A stretch of 9,242 bases of DNA from an uncultured Actinotalea sp. GTDB taxonomy: Bacteria; Actinomycetota; Actinomycetes; Actinomycetales; Cellulomonadaceae. Under the pieces are notes generated by a model. It was not told the DNA's origin. It did no database searches and saw only the letters and a list, made by a program, of their open reading frames with translations. Positions within the stretch are counted from its first letter, which is position 1, and each line of letters opens with the position of its first letter. The translations under genes and the position numbers were made by a program. The stretch is from assembly GCF_946885855.1 (NCBI RefSeq), contig NZ_CAMPHH010000133.1:1-9242 (forward strand). Reading direction: 5' to 3'. This document shows, one piece after another, positions 1 through 7,714 of the stretch.

Positions 1-34
1 GGGACGGCAGCTTGCGTGACCACCAGCTCGCCGC

Positions 35-712
35 GTGACCCCGCCCGACGCGACCCCCGTCCCGTCCGCACGCCCCGTCCCGCCGGGAGGGGGCCCGTGC
101 CCCGCACCGGTGATCGGGGTCCTGGCCCTGCAGGGCGACGTCCGTGAGCACCGGGCGGCGCTGGAGGCCAGCGGGGCGCGGACGGTCGCGGTGCGGCGCG
201 AGCGCGAGCTGGCCGAGGTGGACGGCGTGGTCATCCCCGGGGGCGAGTCGACGACGATCGAGAAGCTCCTGCGGACCTTCGACCTCTTCGAGCCGCTGCA
301 GGTGGCGATCCGCGAGGGCCTGCCGGCCTACGGCTCGTGCGCCGGGATGATCCTCCTGGCCGACCGGCTCGCGGGCGCCGCGCCGGGTCAGGCGTCGCTC
401 GGGGGCCTGGACGTCACGGTGCGGCGCAACGCCTTCGGCCGGCAGGTCGACTCCTTCGAGACGGACCTCGTGGTCGAGGGCGTCGCGGACAGCGTCGAGC
501 GGCCGGTCCACGCGGTGTTCATCCGGGCCCCGTGGGTCGAGGAGGCGGGGCCGGCGGTCCAGGTGCTCGCCCGCGTGGGCACCGGGGAGGCCGCCGGTAG
601 GATCGTCGCGGTGCGCGAGCGCGACGTCATGGCGACCTCCTTCCACCCGGAGATCACGGGGGACCTGCGTCTGCATCGCCTGTTCGTCCAGATCGTGTCC
701 GAGCGTGGTTGA
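35..712 (+). CDS. pdxT: Pyridoxal 5'-phosphate synthase glutaminase subunit PdxT
   Basis: PdxT hydrolyses glutamine and passes ammonia to PdxS, which builds pyridoxal 5'-phosphate (vitamin B6) from ribose 5-phosphate and glyceraldehyde 3-phosphate in the cytosol. The class I glutaminase features are all visible: the family opening [13 protein letters not shown] (27-39), the glutamine-binding GGES (69-72), the nucleophile Cys102 in AYGSCAGM, and the His204/Glu206 pair in [20 protein letters not shown] and FIRAPWVE closely match actinobacterial members. The start is uncertain. The GTG at 35 overlaps a TGA at 36-38 that closes another frame, a GTGA arrangement typical of translational coupling, but it adds a Pro-rich 25-residue leader. 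The GTG at 110 gives the usual family N-terminus (about 200 residues), but its purine tract GGGAGGGGG (85-93) lies 16 bases away. pdxS is not in the window. yebC follows 13 bases downstream. Confidence 0.95.
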   Translation: MTPPDATPVPSARPVPPGGGPCPAPVIGVLALQGDVREHRAALEASGARTVAVRRERELAEVDGVVIPGGESTTIEKLLRTFDLFEPLQVAIREGLPAYGSCAGMILLADRLAGAAPGQASLGGLDVTVRRNAFGRQVDSFETDLVVEGVADSVERPVHAVFIRAPWVEEAGPAVQVLARVGTGEAAGRIVAVRERDVMATSFHPEITGDLRLHRLFVQIVSERG

Positions 713-725
713 GGGGTAGGGGTAT

Positions 726-1487
726 ATGTCGGGTCACTCCAAGTGGGCCACCACCAAGCACAAGAAGGCCGTCATCGACGCGCGGCGCGGCAAGCTGTTC
801 GCGAAGCTCATCAAGAACATCGAGGTGGCGGCGCGCGTCGGCGGTGGTGACCCGGCGGGCAACCCGACGTTGTACGACGCCATCCAGAAGGCGAAGAAGT
901 CCTCGGTCCCGAACGACAACATCGACCGGGCCGTCAAGCGGGGCTCCGGGGCGGAGGCCGGTGGCGCCGACTACCAGACGATCATGTACGAGGGCTACGG
1001 CCCCGGCGGGATCGCCGTCCTCGTCGAGTGCCTCACCGACAACCGCAACCGCGCCGCCTCCGACGTGCGCGTGGCCTTCACCCGCAACGGCGGGGCGATG
1101 GCGGACCCCGGCTCCGTCTCCTACCTCTTCTCGCGTCGCGGCGTCGTCGTCGTGCCCAAGAGCGACGGCCTGACGGAGGACGACGTCCTCGCGGCTGTCC
1201 TGGACGCCGGGGCGGAGGAGGTCAACGACCTGGGCGAGGCGTTCGAGGTGATGAGCGAGGCGACCGACGTCGTCGCCGTGCGCACCGCCCTGCAGGATGC
1301 CGGGATCGACTACGACTCCGCCGAGGCGCAGTTCGTCCCGGCCACGCAGGTCGAGGTCGACGTCGAGGGCGCGCGCAAGATCCTCCGCCTCATCGAGGCC
1401 CTGGAGGACAGCGACGACGTCCAGGACGTCTTCGCGAACTTCGATGCCTCCGACGAGGTGATGGCCGAGCTGGAGGTCGAGGACTGA
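726..1487 (+). CDS. yebC: YebC/PmpR/TACO1-family protein
   Basis: The 253-residue product is a full-length YebC-family protein. It opens with the family signature [20 protein letters not shown], followed by [45 protein letters not shown] and [22 protein letters not shown], the most conserved stretch. The later part has the usual acidic third domain ending in a run of Asp/Glu. Family members have been described both as DNA-binding regulators (PmpR) and as translation factors (mitochondrial TACO1); the sequence cannot say which role applies here, and 'transcriptional regulator' labels should be read with caution. The ATG at 726 is preceded by GAGGGGTAGGGG (711-722), which overlaps the last two bases of the pdxT stop codon, so the two genes are almost certainly co-transcribed. 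The ruvC neighbour is the classic arrangement across bacteria. Confidence 0.97.
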   Translation: MSGHSKWATTKHKKAVIDARRGKLFAKLIKNIEVAARVGGGDPAGNPTLYDAIQKAKKSSVPNDNIDRAVKRGSGAEAGGADYQTIMYEGYGPGGIAVLVECLTDNRNRAASDVRVAFTRNGGAMADPGSVSYLFSRRGVVVVPKSDGLTEDDVLAAVLDAGAEEVNDLGEAFEVMSEATDVVAVRTALQDAGIDYDSAEAQFVPATQVEVDVEGARKILRLIEALEDSDDVQDVFANFDASDEVMAELEVED

Positions 1488-1542
1488 CATCGGGGCGTCC
1501 CCGCGCGCCGGGCGCGTCGTCGGTCCGTCGGGCCGTGGCGCT

Positions 1543-1549
1543 GGGAGGA
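1543..1549 (+). promoter_or_regulatory. Ribosome binding site of ruvC
   Basis: GGGAGGA lies 7 bases before the GTG at 1557. It favours that GTG over the out-of-frame ATG at 1549-1551, which overlaps the site. Confidence 0.75.
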
Positions 1550-1556
1550 TGAACCG

Positions 1557-2156
1557 GTGCGCGTGCTCGGTGTGGACCCCGGCCTGACCCGCTGCGGCCT
1601 GGGTGTCGTGGAGTCGGCACCAGGACGGCGAGTGGGGCTCGTCGAGGTCGGCGTCGCCCGGTCCGACGCCGATGCGGACCCGGCCGAGCGCCTGCTGACG
1701 ATCGGCGCCGAGGTCGAGCGGTGGCTGGACCGGCACCGCCCGGACGGCGTGGCCGTGGAACGCGTCTTCGCCCAGCACAACGTGCGGACGGTCATGGGCA
1801 CCGCCCAGGTCTCCGGTGTCGTCATGGTCGCTGCCGCGCGGCGCGGCCTGCCGGTCGTGCTGCACACGCCCAGCGAGGTCAAGGCGGCGGTCACCGGGAA
1901 CGGCCGGGCACCCAAGGCGCAGGTCCAGCTCATGGTCGCCCGGATCCTCGGGCTGGACGAGCTCCCTTCCCCGGCCGACGCGGCGGATGCCCTCGCGCTC
2001 GGCATCTGCCACCTGTGGCGACCCGGCGCGGCGCCCGCAGCGCGGCGCGGCGGGACCGGGTCCGGTGACGCCGCGCCCAGCCGGACCACGGCGTCGGCGA
2101 CGCCCGCGCAGCGCGCGTGGGCGCTGGCGGAGGCGGCGGCCCGGCGCGGGGGCTGA
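1557..2156 (+). CDS. ruvC: Holliday junction resolvase RuvC
   Basis: RuvC is the dimeric endonuclease that cuts four-way DNA junctions symmetrically after RuvAB branch migration. The RNase H-like fold starts with [14 protein letters not shown], and the four expected acidic metal ligands are present: Asp7, Glu68 (in VAVERVF), Asp141 and Asp144 (in [11 protein letters not shown]). [15 protein letters not shown] and [21 protein letters not shown] are the other conserved blocks. The 199-residue length exceeds the compact enterobacterial enzyme because residues after about 155 form an Ala/Arg/Gly/Thr-rich tail of some 45 residues that is probably disordered, followed by a short Ala/Arg helix. A gap of 69 bases separates it from yebC, and no clear promoter is visible there, so it probably depends on read-through from upstream. 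A regulatory gap follows before ruvA. Confidence 0.97.
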   Translation: MRVLGVDPGLTRCGLGVVESAPGRRVGLVEVGVARSDADADPAERLLTIGAEVERWLDRHRPDGVAVERVFAQHNVRTVMGTAQVSGVVMVAAARRGLPVVLHTPSEVKAAVTGNGRAPKAQVQLMVARILGLDELPSPADAADALALGICHLWRPGAAPAARRGGTGSGDAAPSRTTASATPAQRAWALAEAAARRGG

Positions 2157-2252
2157 GGAGTCCCGCGCGGGTCGCGGGGGAGCGGTGCGGCAGCACGGCC
2201 AGCGCCCCGACCTTCGACGGTGCGCCGTCGCGGGTGCGACGGGAGCGCCTGC

Positions 2253-2258
2253 TACGGT
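2253..2258 (+). promoter_or_regulatory. Candidate -10 element of a ruvAB promoter
   Basis: TACGGT fits the actinobacterial TANNNT -10 pattern and stands 5 bases before the SOS box, which would put the transcription start inside that operator. No good TTGACA-like -35 is found 16-19 bases upstream, so the call rests mainly on its position relative to the operator. The leader to ruvA would be about 60 bases. The rest of the 171-base ruvC-ruvA gap shows no ORF and no strong hairpin. Confidence 0.45.
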
Positions 2259-2263
2259 GCCGC

Positions 2264-2279
2264 TCGTACAGGTGTTCGG
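2264..2279 (+). promoter_or_regulatory. LexA-binding SOS box upstream of ruvAB
   Basis: The sequence TCGTACAGGTGTTCGG matches 10 of the 12 defined positions of the actinobacterial/Gram-positive SOS box (TCGAAC-N4-GTTCGA, core CGAACRNRYGTTYG). The mismatches are T for A at position 4 and G for A at the last position. It lies 48 bases before the ruvA start codon and just downstream of a TACGGT -10-like hexamer, so bound LexA would block transcription initiation. DNA damage would then induce ruvA and ruvB. The site is directly visible; LexA control is inferred from the known regulation of ruv genes in related bacteria. Confidence 0.75.
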
Positions 2280-2327
2280 GCAGGTGCCGGCGCGTGCAGG
2301 GCCGGGCCGTCGACGACAGGAGGCAGC

Positions 2328-2939
2328 GTGATCGCCAGCATCCGGGGACGTGTCCTCGCCGTCCGGCTCGACGCCGCCGTCGTCGAGGTCGGCGGCGTGG
2401 GGATGCTCGCGTACGCCACGCCCGCCACGCTGGCGGGTCTGCGCACGGGCGAGGAGGCGCGGCTCGCGACGGCCCTGGTCGTCCGGGAGGACGCGCTGAC
2501 GCTGTTCGGCTTCGCCGACGACGACGAGCGCGACGTGTTCGAGACGCTGCAGACGGTCAGCGGGGTGGGCCCCCGGCTCGCTCTCGCGATGCTCGCCGTC
2601 CACACGCCCGACGCCCTGCGCCGCGCCGTCGCGGGGGAGGACCTCGCCGCCCTCCAACGCGTCCCCGGCATCGGTCGCAAGGGGGCGCAGCGCATCGTGC
2701 TGGAGCTCACCGACCGGCTCGGCGCGCCCGTCGCGGCCGACGGCGGCCCAGCCGTCGGGCCGCGGCCGAGCGACCAGCGCGGCCAGGTGATCGAGGCGCT
2801 CGTCGGGCTCGGGTGGAACGTCAAGGCCGCCGAGGACGCGGTCACCTCCGTCGTCCCGGCGGACCTGGCGGTGGGCGCCGACGACGTCGCGGGCGTCCTC
2901 CGCGGTGCGTTGCGGGTCCTGGGCGGTGGCCGTGGCTGA
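2328..2939 (+). CDS. ruvA: Holliday junction branch migration protein RuvA
   Basis: RuvA binds four-way junctions as a tetramer and loads the RuvB motor. The 203-residue product shows the N-terminal OB fold (about 1-62, with [10 protein letters not shown] and VEVGGVGM), including the acidic pin residues Glu54-Asp55 in [10 protein letters not shown]. Two helix-hairpin-helix motifs follow, [16 protein letters not shown] (74-89) and [19 protein letters not shown] (109-127), then a short linker and the C-terminal RuvB-contacting domain (about 151-198). The GTG at 2328 is chosen because AGGAGG (2318-2323) precedes it and because the family N-terminus begins exactly there; an open frame further upstream encodes non-family sequence. 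The 3' end overlaps ruvB by 8 bases, so the two are translationally coupled. The upstream gap carries an SOS box. Confidence 0.97.
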   Translation: MIASIRGRVLAVRLDAAVVEVGGVGMLAYATPATLAGLRTGEEARLATALVVREDALTLFGFADDDERDVFETLQTVSGVGPRLALAMLAVHTPDALRRAVAGEDLAALQRVPGIGRKGAQRIVLELTDRLGAPVAADGGPAVGPRPSDQRGQVIEALVGLGWNVKAAEDAVTSVVPADLAVGADDVAGVLRGALRVLGGGRG

Positions 2940-3960
2940 CGCGACCGAGCGGCTGGTCTCCCCGGGCGCCGAGGACGTCGAGCGCGCCGCCGAGGCCGCC
3001 CTGCGACCCAAGCGGCTCGAGGAGTTCGTGGGGCAGCGTGTCGTCCGGGACCAGCTCGGACTGGTGCTCGAGGCGGCGCTCGCCCGGGGCCGCGCGCCGG
3101 ACCACGTGCTGCTGTCGGGCCCTCCGGGCCTGGGAAAGACGACCCTCGCGATGATCATCGCGGCGGAGCTCGGGACGTCGGTGCGCATCACGTCGGGGCC
3201 CGCGATCCAGCACGCGGGCGACCTGGCCGCGGTCCTGTCCTCCCTCGAGGAGGGCGAGGTCCTGTTCCTGGACGAGATCCACCGGATCGCCCGCCCTGCG
3301 GAGGAGCTGCTGTACGTCGCCATGGAGGACTTCCGGGTCGACGTCGTCGTCGGCAAGGGCGCGGGCGCGAACGCGATCGGGCTGAGCCTCCCGCCCTTCA
3401 CGGTCGTCGGGGCGACGACACGGGCCGGCCTGCTGCCGGCGCCGCTGCGGGACCGCTTCGGCTTCACGGGCCACCTGGAGTTCTACGAGGACGACGAGCT
3501 CGTGCAGGTGCTCGAGCGGTCCGCCGGCCTGCTCGGCGTGGAGCTCCACCGGGCCGCGGCCACCGAGATCGCACGGCGCTCCCGCGGCACGCCCCGCATC
3601 GCCAACCGGCTCCTGCGCCGGGTGCGCGACTGGGCGCAGGTACGCGGGGACGGCACGCTCGACCGCGCCGCGGCCCGGGCGGCGCTGGAGGTCTACGAGG
3701 TCGACGAGATCGGCCTGGACCGGCTCGACCGCGCGGTGCTGCACGCCCTGTGCGTGCGGTTCGGCGGCGGACCCGTCGGGCTGACCACGCTCGCCGTCGC
3801 CGTCGGGGAGGAGCCCGAGACGGTCGAGACCGTCGCGGAGCCGTTCCTTGTCCGGGAGGGCCTCATGGGCCGCACGCCGCGGGGCCGGGTCGCGACCACA
3901 CGCACGTGGCAGCACCTGCACCTGCGTCCGCCGCCGAGCGCCCCGACGCTCTTCTCCTGA
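2932..3960 (+). CDS. ruvB: Holliday junction branch migration helicase RuvB
   Basis: RuvB is the hexameric AAA+ ATPase that pumps DNA through the RuvA-bound junction. In the 342-residue product the landmarks are [12 protein letters not shown] near the N-terminus, Walker [10 protein letters not shown] (63-71), Walker B LFLDEIHR (111-118), sensor 1 GATTRAG (160-166), the arginine-finger segment LRDRFGF (172-178) and sensor 2 [16 protein letters not shown] (218-233). The C-terminal winged helix has [18 protein letters not shown] and [10 protein letters not shown]. All catalytic residues appear intact. The GTG at 2932 is preferred because GGGCGG (2921-2926) sits 5 bases upstream and MADATERL then precedes the conserved region at a normal distance. 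In-frame GTGs at 2926 and 2905 are possible and would add only 2 or 9 residues. It overlaps the end of ruvA. Confidence 0.97.
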   Translation: MADATERLVSPGAEDVERAAEAALRPKRLEEFVGQRVVRDQLGLVLEAALARGRAPDHVLLSGPPGLGKTTLAMIIAAELGTSVRITSGPAIQHAGDLAAVLSSLEEGEVLFLDEIHRIARPAEELLYVAMEDFRVDVVVGKGAGANAIGLSLPPFTVVGATTRAGLLPAPLRDRFGFTGHLEFYEDDELVQVLERSAGLLGVELHRAAATEIARRSRGTPRIANRLLRRVRDWAQVRGDGTLDRAAARAALEVYEVDEIGLDRLDRAVLHALCVRFGGGPVGLTTLAVAVGEEPETVETVAEPFLVREGLMGRTPRGRVATTRTWQHLHLRPPPSAPTLFS

Positions 3961-4178
3961 CGTCCGTCCGGACGCGGGACGCCGGACGTCGGCAGCGAGC
4001 CGGGCACGCATCCCGCAGCCGAGGGGTCAGCTCCGCGGCCGGACGCCGCAGGAGCCGGACGCAGCAGGGGCTGTGCGCTCCCCGCCGGGCTGGTGCCGGG
4101 CGCGCCCCGGACGCGCGAACTTCCCGAACCGGCCCGTCGTTAGACTCCCGACGTCCTCCCCCCGACGAAAGAGACCTC
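3961..4178 (+). other. Intergenic region between ruvB and yajC
   Basis: This 218-base gap has no convincing ORF. It contains the perfect 10-base palindrome CGTCCGGACG at 3965-3974, right after the ruvB stop codon, and three copies of GCCGGACG (3981, 4038, 4054). The palindrome could contribute to a weak hairpin, but there is no T-run, so I do not call a terminator. The 3' part holds a probable promoter for yajC. Confidence 0.5.
4141..4146 (+). promoter_or_regulatory. Candidate -10 element of the yajC-apt promoter
   Basis: TAGACT fits the TANNNT -10 consensus and lies 32 bases before the yajC ATG. A weak -35-like GAACTT (4117-4122) is 18 bases upstream. It lies in a locally less GC-rich patch of an otherwise GC-rich gap. 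The identical hexamer occurs in front of rel at 5160-5165. Confidence 0.5.
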
Positions 4179-4562
4179 ATGGAACTCCTCCTGCCCCTCG
4201 CCCTCGCCTTCGGCTTCCTCTGGCTGATGACCCGGCGGACGCGGAAGATGCAGAAGGAGGCCTCGGCGTTCCGCGAGACGCTCGCGCCCGGCCAGGACGT
4301 CATGACCGGTTCGGGCCTGTTCGGCACCGTGGTCGCGGCCGAGGGGGACCGCATCACCCTCGAGACCTCGCCCGGCGTCACCAGCCAGTGGCTGCGGGCC
4401 GCCATCGCGAAGGTCGTCGAGCCGCCGGTCACGGAGGAGGACGAGGAGACGGCCGAGGGCGGCCTCGCCGTCGACGGGCAGGACCGGGTGGACGCCGTGC
4501 CGGACGACGCGTCGAGCCTCACCGGGGAGCCCGGCACCCGCGACGACGACGACCGCCGCTGA
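4179..4562 (+). CDS. yajC: Preprotein translocase accessory subunit YajC
   Basis: YajC is a small inner-membrane protein that associates with SecDF and the SecYEG channel. The 127-residue product has one N-terminal membrane segment (about 2-18, MELLLPLALAFGFLWLM), then a basic stop-transfer stretch RRTRKMQKE, and the family core LAPGQDVMTGSGLFGTVVA (35-53) with ITLETSPGVTSQWLRAAIAKVVEP. The C-terminus (about 83-127) is acidic and looks disordered. The ATG at 4179 is chosen because it starts the hydrophobic segment; the ribosome binding site is weak (AAAGAG, 4168-4173). In actinobacteria yajC is normally followed by secD and secF. Here apt starts 22 bases later, so this copy is separated from its usual partners. 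Confidence 0.9.
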   Translation: MELLLPLALAFGFLWLMTRRTRKMQKEASAFRETLAPGQDVMTGSGLFGTVVAAEGDRITLETSPGVTSQWLRAAIAKVVEPPVTEEDEETAEGGLAVDGQDRVDAVPDDASSLTGEPGTRDDDDRR

Positions 4563-4584
4563 CGACAAGATCCCGGAGACAGCC

Positions 4585-5115
4585 ATGATCGAGGACCAGC
4601 TCCTCGCACGGGTCCGCGAGCTCATCCACGACGTCCCCGACTACCCCGAGCCGGGCGTGGTCTTCAAGGACATCACCCCGTTGCTCGCGGACGGGCCGAC
4701 CTTCCGGGCGGTCGTCGACCACATGGCCGCGACCGCGCCGGGGCCGGTCGACCTCGTCGTCGGCATGGAGGCGCGCGGCTTCATCCTCGGCGCGCCGGTC
4801 GCAGCCGCGCTCGGCGCCGGCTTCATCCCGGCCCGCAAGGCGGGCAAGCTGCCGCGGGAGACCGTCACCGGGGCGTACGACCTGGAGTACGGCAGCGCGG
4901 TCCTCGAGGTCCACGCCGACACCATCGGCCACGGGGCCCGCGTGCTCGTCGTCGACGACGTGCTGGCCACCGGGGGGACGGCGGCCGCCACCGTGGAGCT
5001 CGTCGGACGGACCGGCGGCGAGGTCGTCGGCCTGAGCTTCCTCATGGAGCTCGGCTTCCTGCGCGGGCGCGAGAAGCTCGACGGGCAGCGCCTCGACGTG
5101 CTGGTCAGCTACTGA
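4585..5115 (+). CDS. apt: Adenine phosphoribosyltransferase
   Basis: Apt salvages adenine by condensing it with PRPP to form AMP and pyrophosphate. The 176-residue length is normal for the family. The motifs visible are DVPDYPEPGVVFKDITPLL (16-34, the hood region), MEARGFILGAPVA (61-73), the flexible catalytic loop FIPARKAGKLP (80-90), YDLEYG (98-103) and the PRPP-binding loop VLVVDDVLATGGTA (120-133), with the Asp-Asp pair at 124-125. The ATG at 4585 has GGAGA (4575-4579) 5 bases upstream. It is 22 bases downstream of yajC and very likely co-transcribed with it. Its position just before rel is a conserved actinobacterial pairing that links purine salvage with (p)ppGpp metabolism. Confidence 0.97.
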   Translation: MIEDQLLARVRELIHDVPDYPEPGVVFKDITPLLADGPTFRAVVDHMAATAPGPVDLVVGMEARGFILGAPVAAALGAGFIPARKAGKLPRETVTGAYDLEYGSAVLEVHADTIGHGARVLVVDDVLATGGTAAATVELVGRTGGEVVGLSFLMELGFLRGREKLDGQRLDVLVSY

Positions 5116-5159
5116 GCGTCCGGCCGGGGTGCCGGGCACGACCGCCCAGGTCCGGCGAC

Positions 5160-5165
5160 TAGACT
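5160..5165 (+). promoter_or_regulatory. Candidate -10 element of the rel promoter
   Basis: TAGACT lies 42 bases before the rel start in the 92-base apt-rel gap and fits TANNNT. The -35 region about 17 bases upstream (CACGAC, 5137-5142) is only a poor match. A promoter here would give rel expression independent of apt. The ribosome binding site GGGAGG is at 5198-5203. Confidence 0.5.
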
Positions 5166-5207
5166 CGACTGCCTGACGGCCCCGAGCAGACGCGGCAGGG
5201 AGGTGGC

Positions 5208-7595
5208 ATGGCGACCGACGACGGCCTGGCACCGGACCGCGCCACGGGGTCCGCGACGTCGCGGACCGCGACCGGCACCGCGGCCACGACGGCCGCCTCA
5301 GTGCCACCGGCGACGAGCCGACGCGGGTCGGACTTCGGCGGGATGCGCTCGCGCCTGGCCCGGCTCGGTACGCGCACGTCGACCGCCTCGCCGGCGCTGG
5401 AGCCCCTGCTCCTGGCGGTGCGCTCCAACCACCCGCGCGCGGACCTCAGCGTGCTGGAGCGTGCGTATGCGGTGGCGGAGCGCGCCCACCGCGGGCAGCT
5501 GCGCAAGTCCGGTGACCCGTACATCACCCACCCCGTCGCCGTCGCGACGATCCTGGCCGACCTGGGCATGACCCCGCCGACGCTCGCCGCGGCCCTGCTG
5601 CACGACACGGTCGAGGACACCGAGTACTCGCTGGAGGCGCTGCGGCGGGACTTCGGCGACGAGGTCGCCATGCTCGTCGACGGCGTGACCAAGCTCGACA
5701 AGGTCACCTACGGCGCGGCGGCGGAGGCCGAGACGGTCCGCAAGATGGTCGTCGCGATGTCCCGCGACATCCGCGTCCTCGTGATCAAGCTCGCGGATCG
5801 CCTCCACAACGCCCGGACCTGGCGCTTCGTGCCGGCCGCCTCAGCGGAGCGCAAGGCGCGGGAGACGCTCGAGATCTACGCCCCGCTCGCCCACCGGCTC
5901 GGCATGAACACGATCAAGTGGGAGCTCGAGGACCTCAGCTTCGCGACCCTGTACCCCAAGGTCTACGAGGAGATCGTCCACCTCGTCGCCGAGCGCGCCC
6001 CGGCCCGCGACGAGTACCTGTCCGTCGTGCGCGAGCAGGTCACCGCGGACCTCCGGGCGGCCAAGATCAAGGCGACGGTCACGGGCCGGCCGAAGCACTA
6101 CTACTCGATCTACCAGAAGATGATCGTCCGCGGCCGTGACTTCGGGGACATCTACGACCTGGTCGGCGTGCGGGTCCTCGTGGACTCGGTCCGGGACTGC
6201 TACGGCGCCCTCGGGGCGCTGCACGCGCGGTGGAACCCGGTCCCGGGCCGGTTCAAGGACTACATCGCGATGCCCAAGTTCAACATGTACCAGTCACTGC
6301 ACACGACGGTCATCGGGCCCGGCGGCAAGCCGGTCGAGATCCAGATCCGCACGCACGACATGCACCGCCGCGCGGAGTACGGCGTCGCGGCGCACTGGAA
6401 GTACAAGGAGCACGCGAAGCAGCAGGCCGCCGCTGCCGCCGATGGTGCCGCGGACATGGCGTGGCTGCGCCAGCTCGTCGACTGGCAGCGCGAGACGGCG
6501 GACCCGGCGGAGTTCCTGGAGTCGCTGCGGTTCGAGATCGGCGGCGCCGAGGTCTTCGTCTTCACACCCAAGGGTGAGGCGATCGCGCTGCCCGCCGGCT
6601 CCACCCCGGTCGACTTCGCCTACGCGGTCCACACCGAGGTGGGGCACCGCACGATGGGCGCGCGGGTCAACGGCCGCCTCGTCCCGCTCGACAGCGCGCT
6701 CGACAACGGTGACGTCGTCGAGGTCCTCACCTCCAGGTCGGAGACCGCCGGCCCCAGCCGGGACTGGATGACCTTCGTCAAGAGCCCCCGGGCGCGGAAC
6801 AAGATCCGGCAGTGGTTCTCCAAGGAGCGCCGCGAGGAGGCGATCGAGCACGGCAAGGACGCCATCGCGAAGGCGATGCGCAAGCAGAACCTGCCGATCC
6901 AGCGGCTCCTGACGCACGACGCGCTCGTCGTCCTCGCCAACGAGATGCGCTACGCCGACGTGTCCGCCCTGTACGCCGCCGTCGGCGAGGGCCAGGTCTC
7001 CGCGGCGACCGTCGTGCAGAAGCTCGTGCACGCCATGGGCGGGGAGCAGGGCAACGAGGAGGACGCGGCCGAGGTGGCCCGTCCGGGCGCCAAGACGTCC
7101 CGCCGGCTGCGGGCCGGGGACGCCGGGGTCGTGGTCAAGGGCGTCAGCGACGTCTGGGCGAAGCTCGCCAAGTGCTGCACGCCGGTCCCGGGCGACGACA
7201 TCATCGGCTTCGTGACGCGCGGGCTCGGCGTCTCGGTGCACCGCACCGACTGCGACAACGTCGTCGCGCTGCGGGAGCAGCCCGAGCGGATCGTCGAGGT
7301 CGAGTGGGACGTCGGCGCGAGCAGCCTCTTCCTCGTCCAGATCCAGGTGGAGGCGCTGGACCGGAGCCGGCTGCTGTCGGACGTGACGCGCGTCCTGTCG
7401 GACCACCACGTGAACATCCTGTCGGCGAGCGTGTCGACGTCCCGGGACCGCGTGGCCCTGTCCCGGTTCGTCTTCGAGATGGCCGAGCCCGCCCACCTCA
7501 GCTCGGTGCTGTCCGCCGTGCGCAAGGTCGACGGGGTCTTCGACGTGTACCGGATCACCGGGACGCGAGCCGCCGAGGCGCCCAGCTTCCACTGA
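5208..7595 (+). CDS. rel: Bifunctional (p)ppGpp synthetase/hydrolase (Rel)
   Basis: This long RelA/SpoT-homologue makes and degrades the stringent-response alarmone. In 795 residues the order is as follows. A Thr/Ala-rich leader (1-60) comes first. The HD hydrolase domain has His94, His108, His132-Asp133 in LLHDTVEDT and Asp197/Asn201 in [11 protein letters not shown]. The synthetase domain has [23 protein letters not shown] and MYQSLHTTV. The TGS domain is [22 protein letters not shown] (about 449-510), then a helical region, the Cys-rich element [12 protein letters not shown] with Cys656/Cys657, His678 and Cys682, and a C-terminal ACT domain (about 705-785). The synthetase carries RFKD (348-351), the basic RXKD signature of bifunctional enzymes rather than the acidic EXDD form of RelA-only enzymes. 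With an intact HD site this supports both activities. The start is ATG 5208 after GGGAGG (5198-5203). Confidence 0.97.
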   Translation: MATDDGLAPDRATGSATSRTATGTAATTAASVPPATSRRGSDFGGMRSRLARLGTRTSTASPALEPLLLAVRSNHPRADLSVLERAYAVAERAHRGQLRKSGDPYITHPVAVATILADLGMTPPTLAAALLHDTVEDTEYSLEALRRDFGDEVAMLVDGVTKLDKVTYGAAAEAETVRKMVVAMSRDIRVLVIKLADRLHNARTWRFVPAASAERKARETLEIYAPLAHRLGMNTIKWELEDLSFATLYPKVYEEIVHLVAERAPARDEYLSVVREQVTADLRAAKIKATVTGRPKHYYSIYQKMIVRGRDFGDIYDLVGVRVLVDSVRDCYGALGALHARWNPVPGRFKDYIAMPKFNMYQSLHTTVIGPGGKPVEIQIRTHDMHRRAEYGVAAHWKYKEHAKQQAAAAADGAADMAWLRQLVDWQRETADPAEFLESLRFEIGGAEVFVFTPKGEAIALPAGSTPVDFAYAVHTEVGHRTMGARVNGRLVPLDSALDNGDVVEVLTSRSETAGPSRDWMTFVKSPRARNKIRQWFSKERREEAIEHGKDAIAKAMRKQNLPIQRLLTHDALVVLANEMRYADVSALYAAVGEGQVSAATVVQKLVHAMGGEQGNEEDAAEVARPGAKTSRRLRAGDAGVVVKGVSDVWAKLAKCCTPVPGDDIIGFVTRGLGVSVHRTDCDNVVALREQPERIVEVEWDVGASSLFLVQIQVEALDRSRLLSDVTRVLSDHHVNILSASVSTSRDRVALSRFVFEMAEPAHLSSVLSAVRKVDGVFDVYRITGTRAAEAPSFH

Positions 7596-7654
7596 CGCCC
7601 CGGCGGGGCCGGCAGTCGTCCTGGCACCACGTCTCTCCGGACGCGGCAACCATC

Positions 7655-7701
7655 CTGACGGCCACGGGCCGCACCCTCCGGGGTGCGGCCGTGGCCGTCA
7701 G
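7655..7701. terminator. Bidirectional terminator-like hairpin between rel and the DUF349 gene
   Basis: The left arm (7655-7676) and right arm (7681-7701) form a 21-bp stem with a single bulged G in the left arm and a TCCG tetraloop at 7677-7680. It sits midway between two convergent stop codons (7595 on plus, 7715 on minus), so it would act in both directions. There is no T-run on either side, as is common for terminators in very GC-rich actinobacteria, so efficiency is unproven. It occupies most of the 119-base gap. Confidence 0.85.
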
Positions 7702-7714
7702 AGCACGCCCGGGG

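Noticed and set aside
1488..1556. A separate promoter for ruvC in the yebC-ruvC gap
   Set aside because: No TANNNT hexamer with sensible spacing and no SOS-box match were seen; only a ribosome binding site is clear.
2220..2327. N-terminal extension of ruvA to an upstream start at 2220
   Set aside because: The added 36 residues are Cys/Arg/Gly-rich and non-family, and they overlap the SOS box and -10 element. AGGAGG and the family N-terminus support 2328.
654..3467. A 937-codon open frame on the minus strand across yebC, ruvC, ruvA and ruvB
   Set aside because: It is antisense to four well-supported genes and has no recognisable family. Long stop-free antisense frames are expected at this GC content.
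3965..4061. CGTCCGGACG palindrome and three GCCGGACG copies after ruvB as a terminator or regulatory repeat
   Set aside because: The elements are short and GC-rich, with irregular spacing and no T-run. They are easily explained by base composition.
3750..4178. N-terminal extension of yajC into ruvB and the intergenic gap
   Set aside because: The extension is Arg-rich shadow sequence. YajC must begin with its membrane segment, which starts at 4179.
6294..7649. A 451-codon minus-strand frame antisense to rel
   Set aside because: It is a compositional shadow of rel: rich in Arg, Asp, Gly, His and Val, with no domain.
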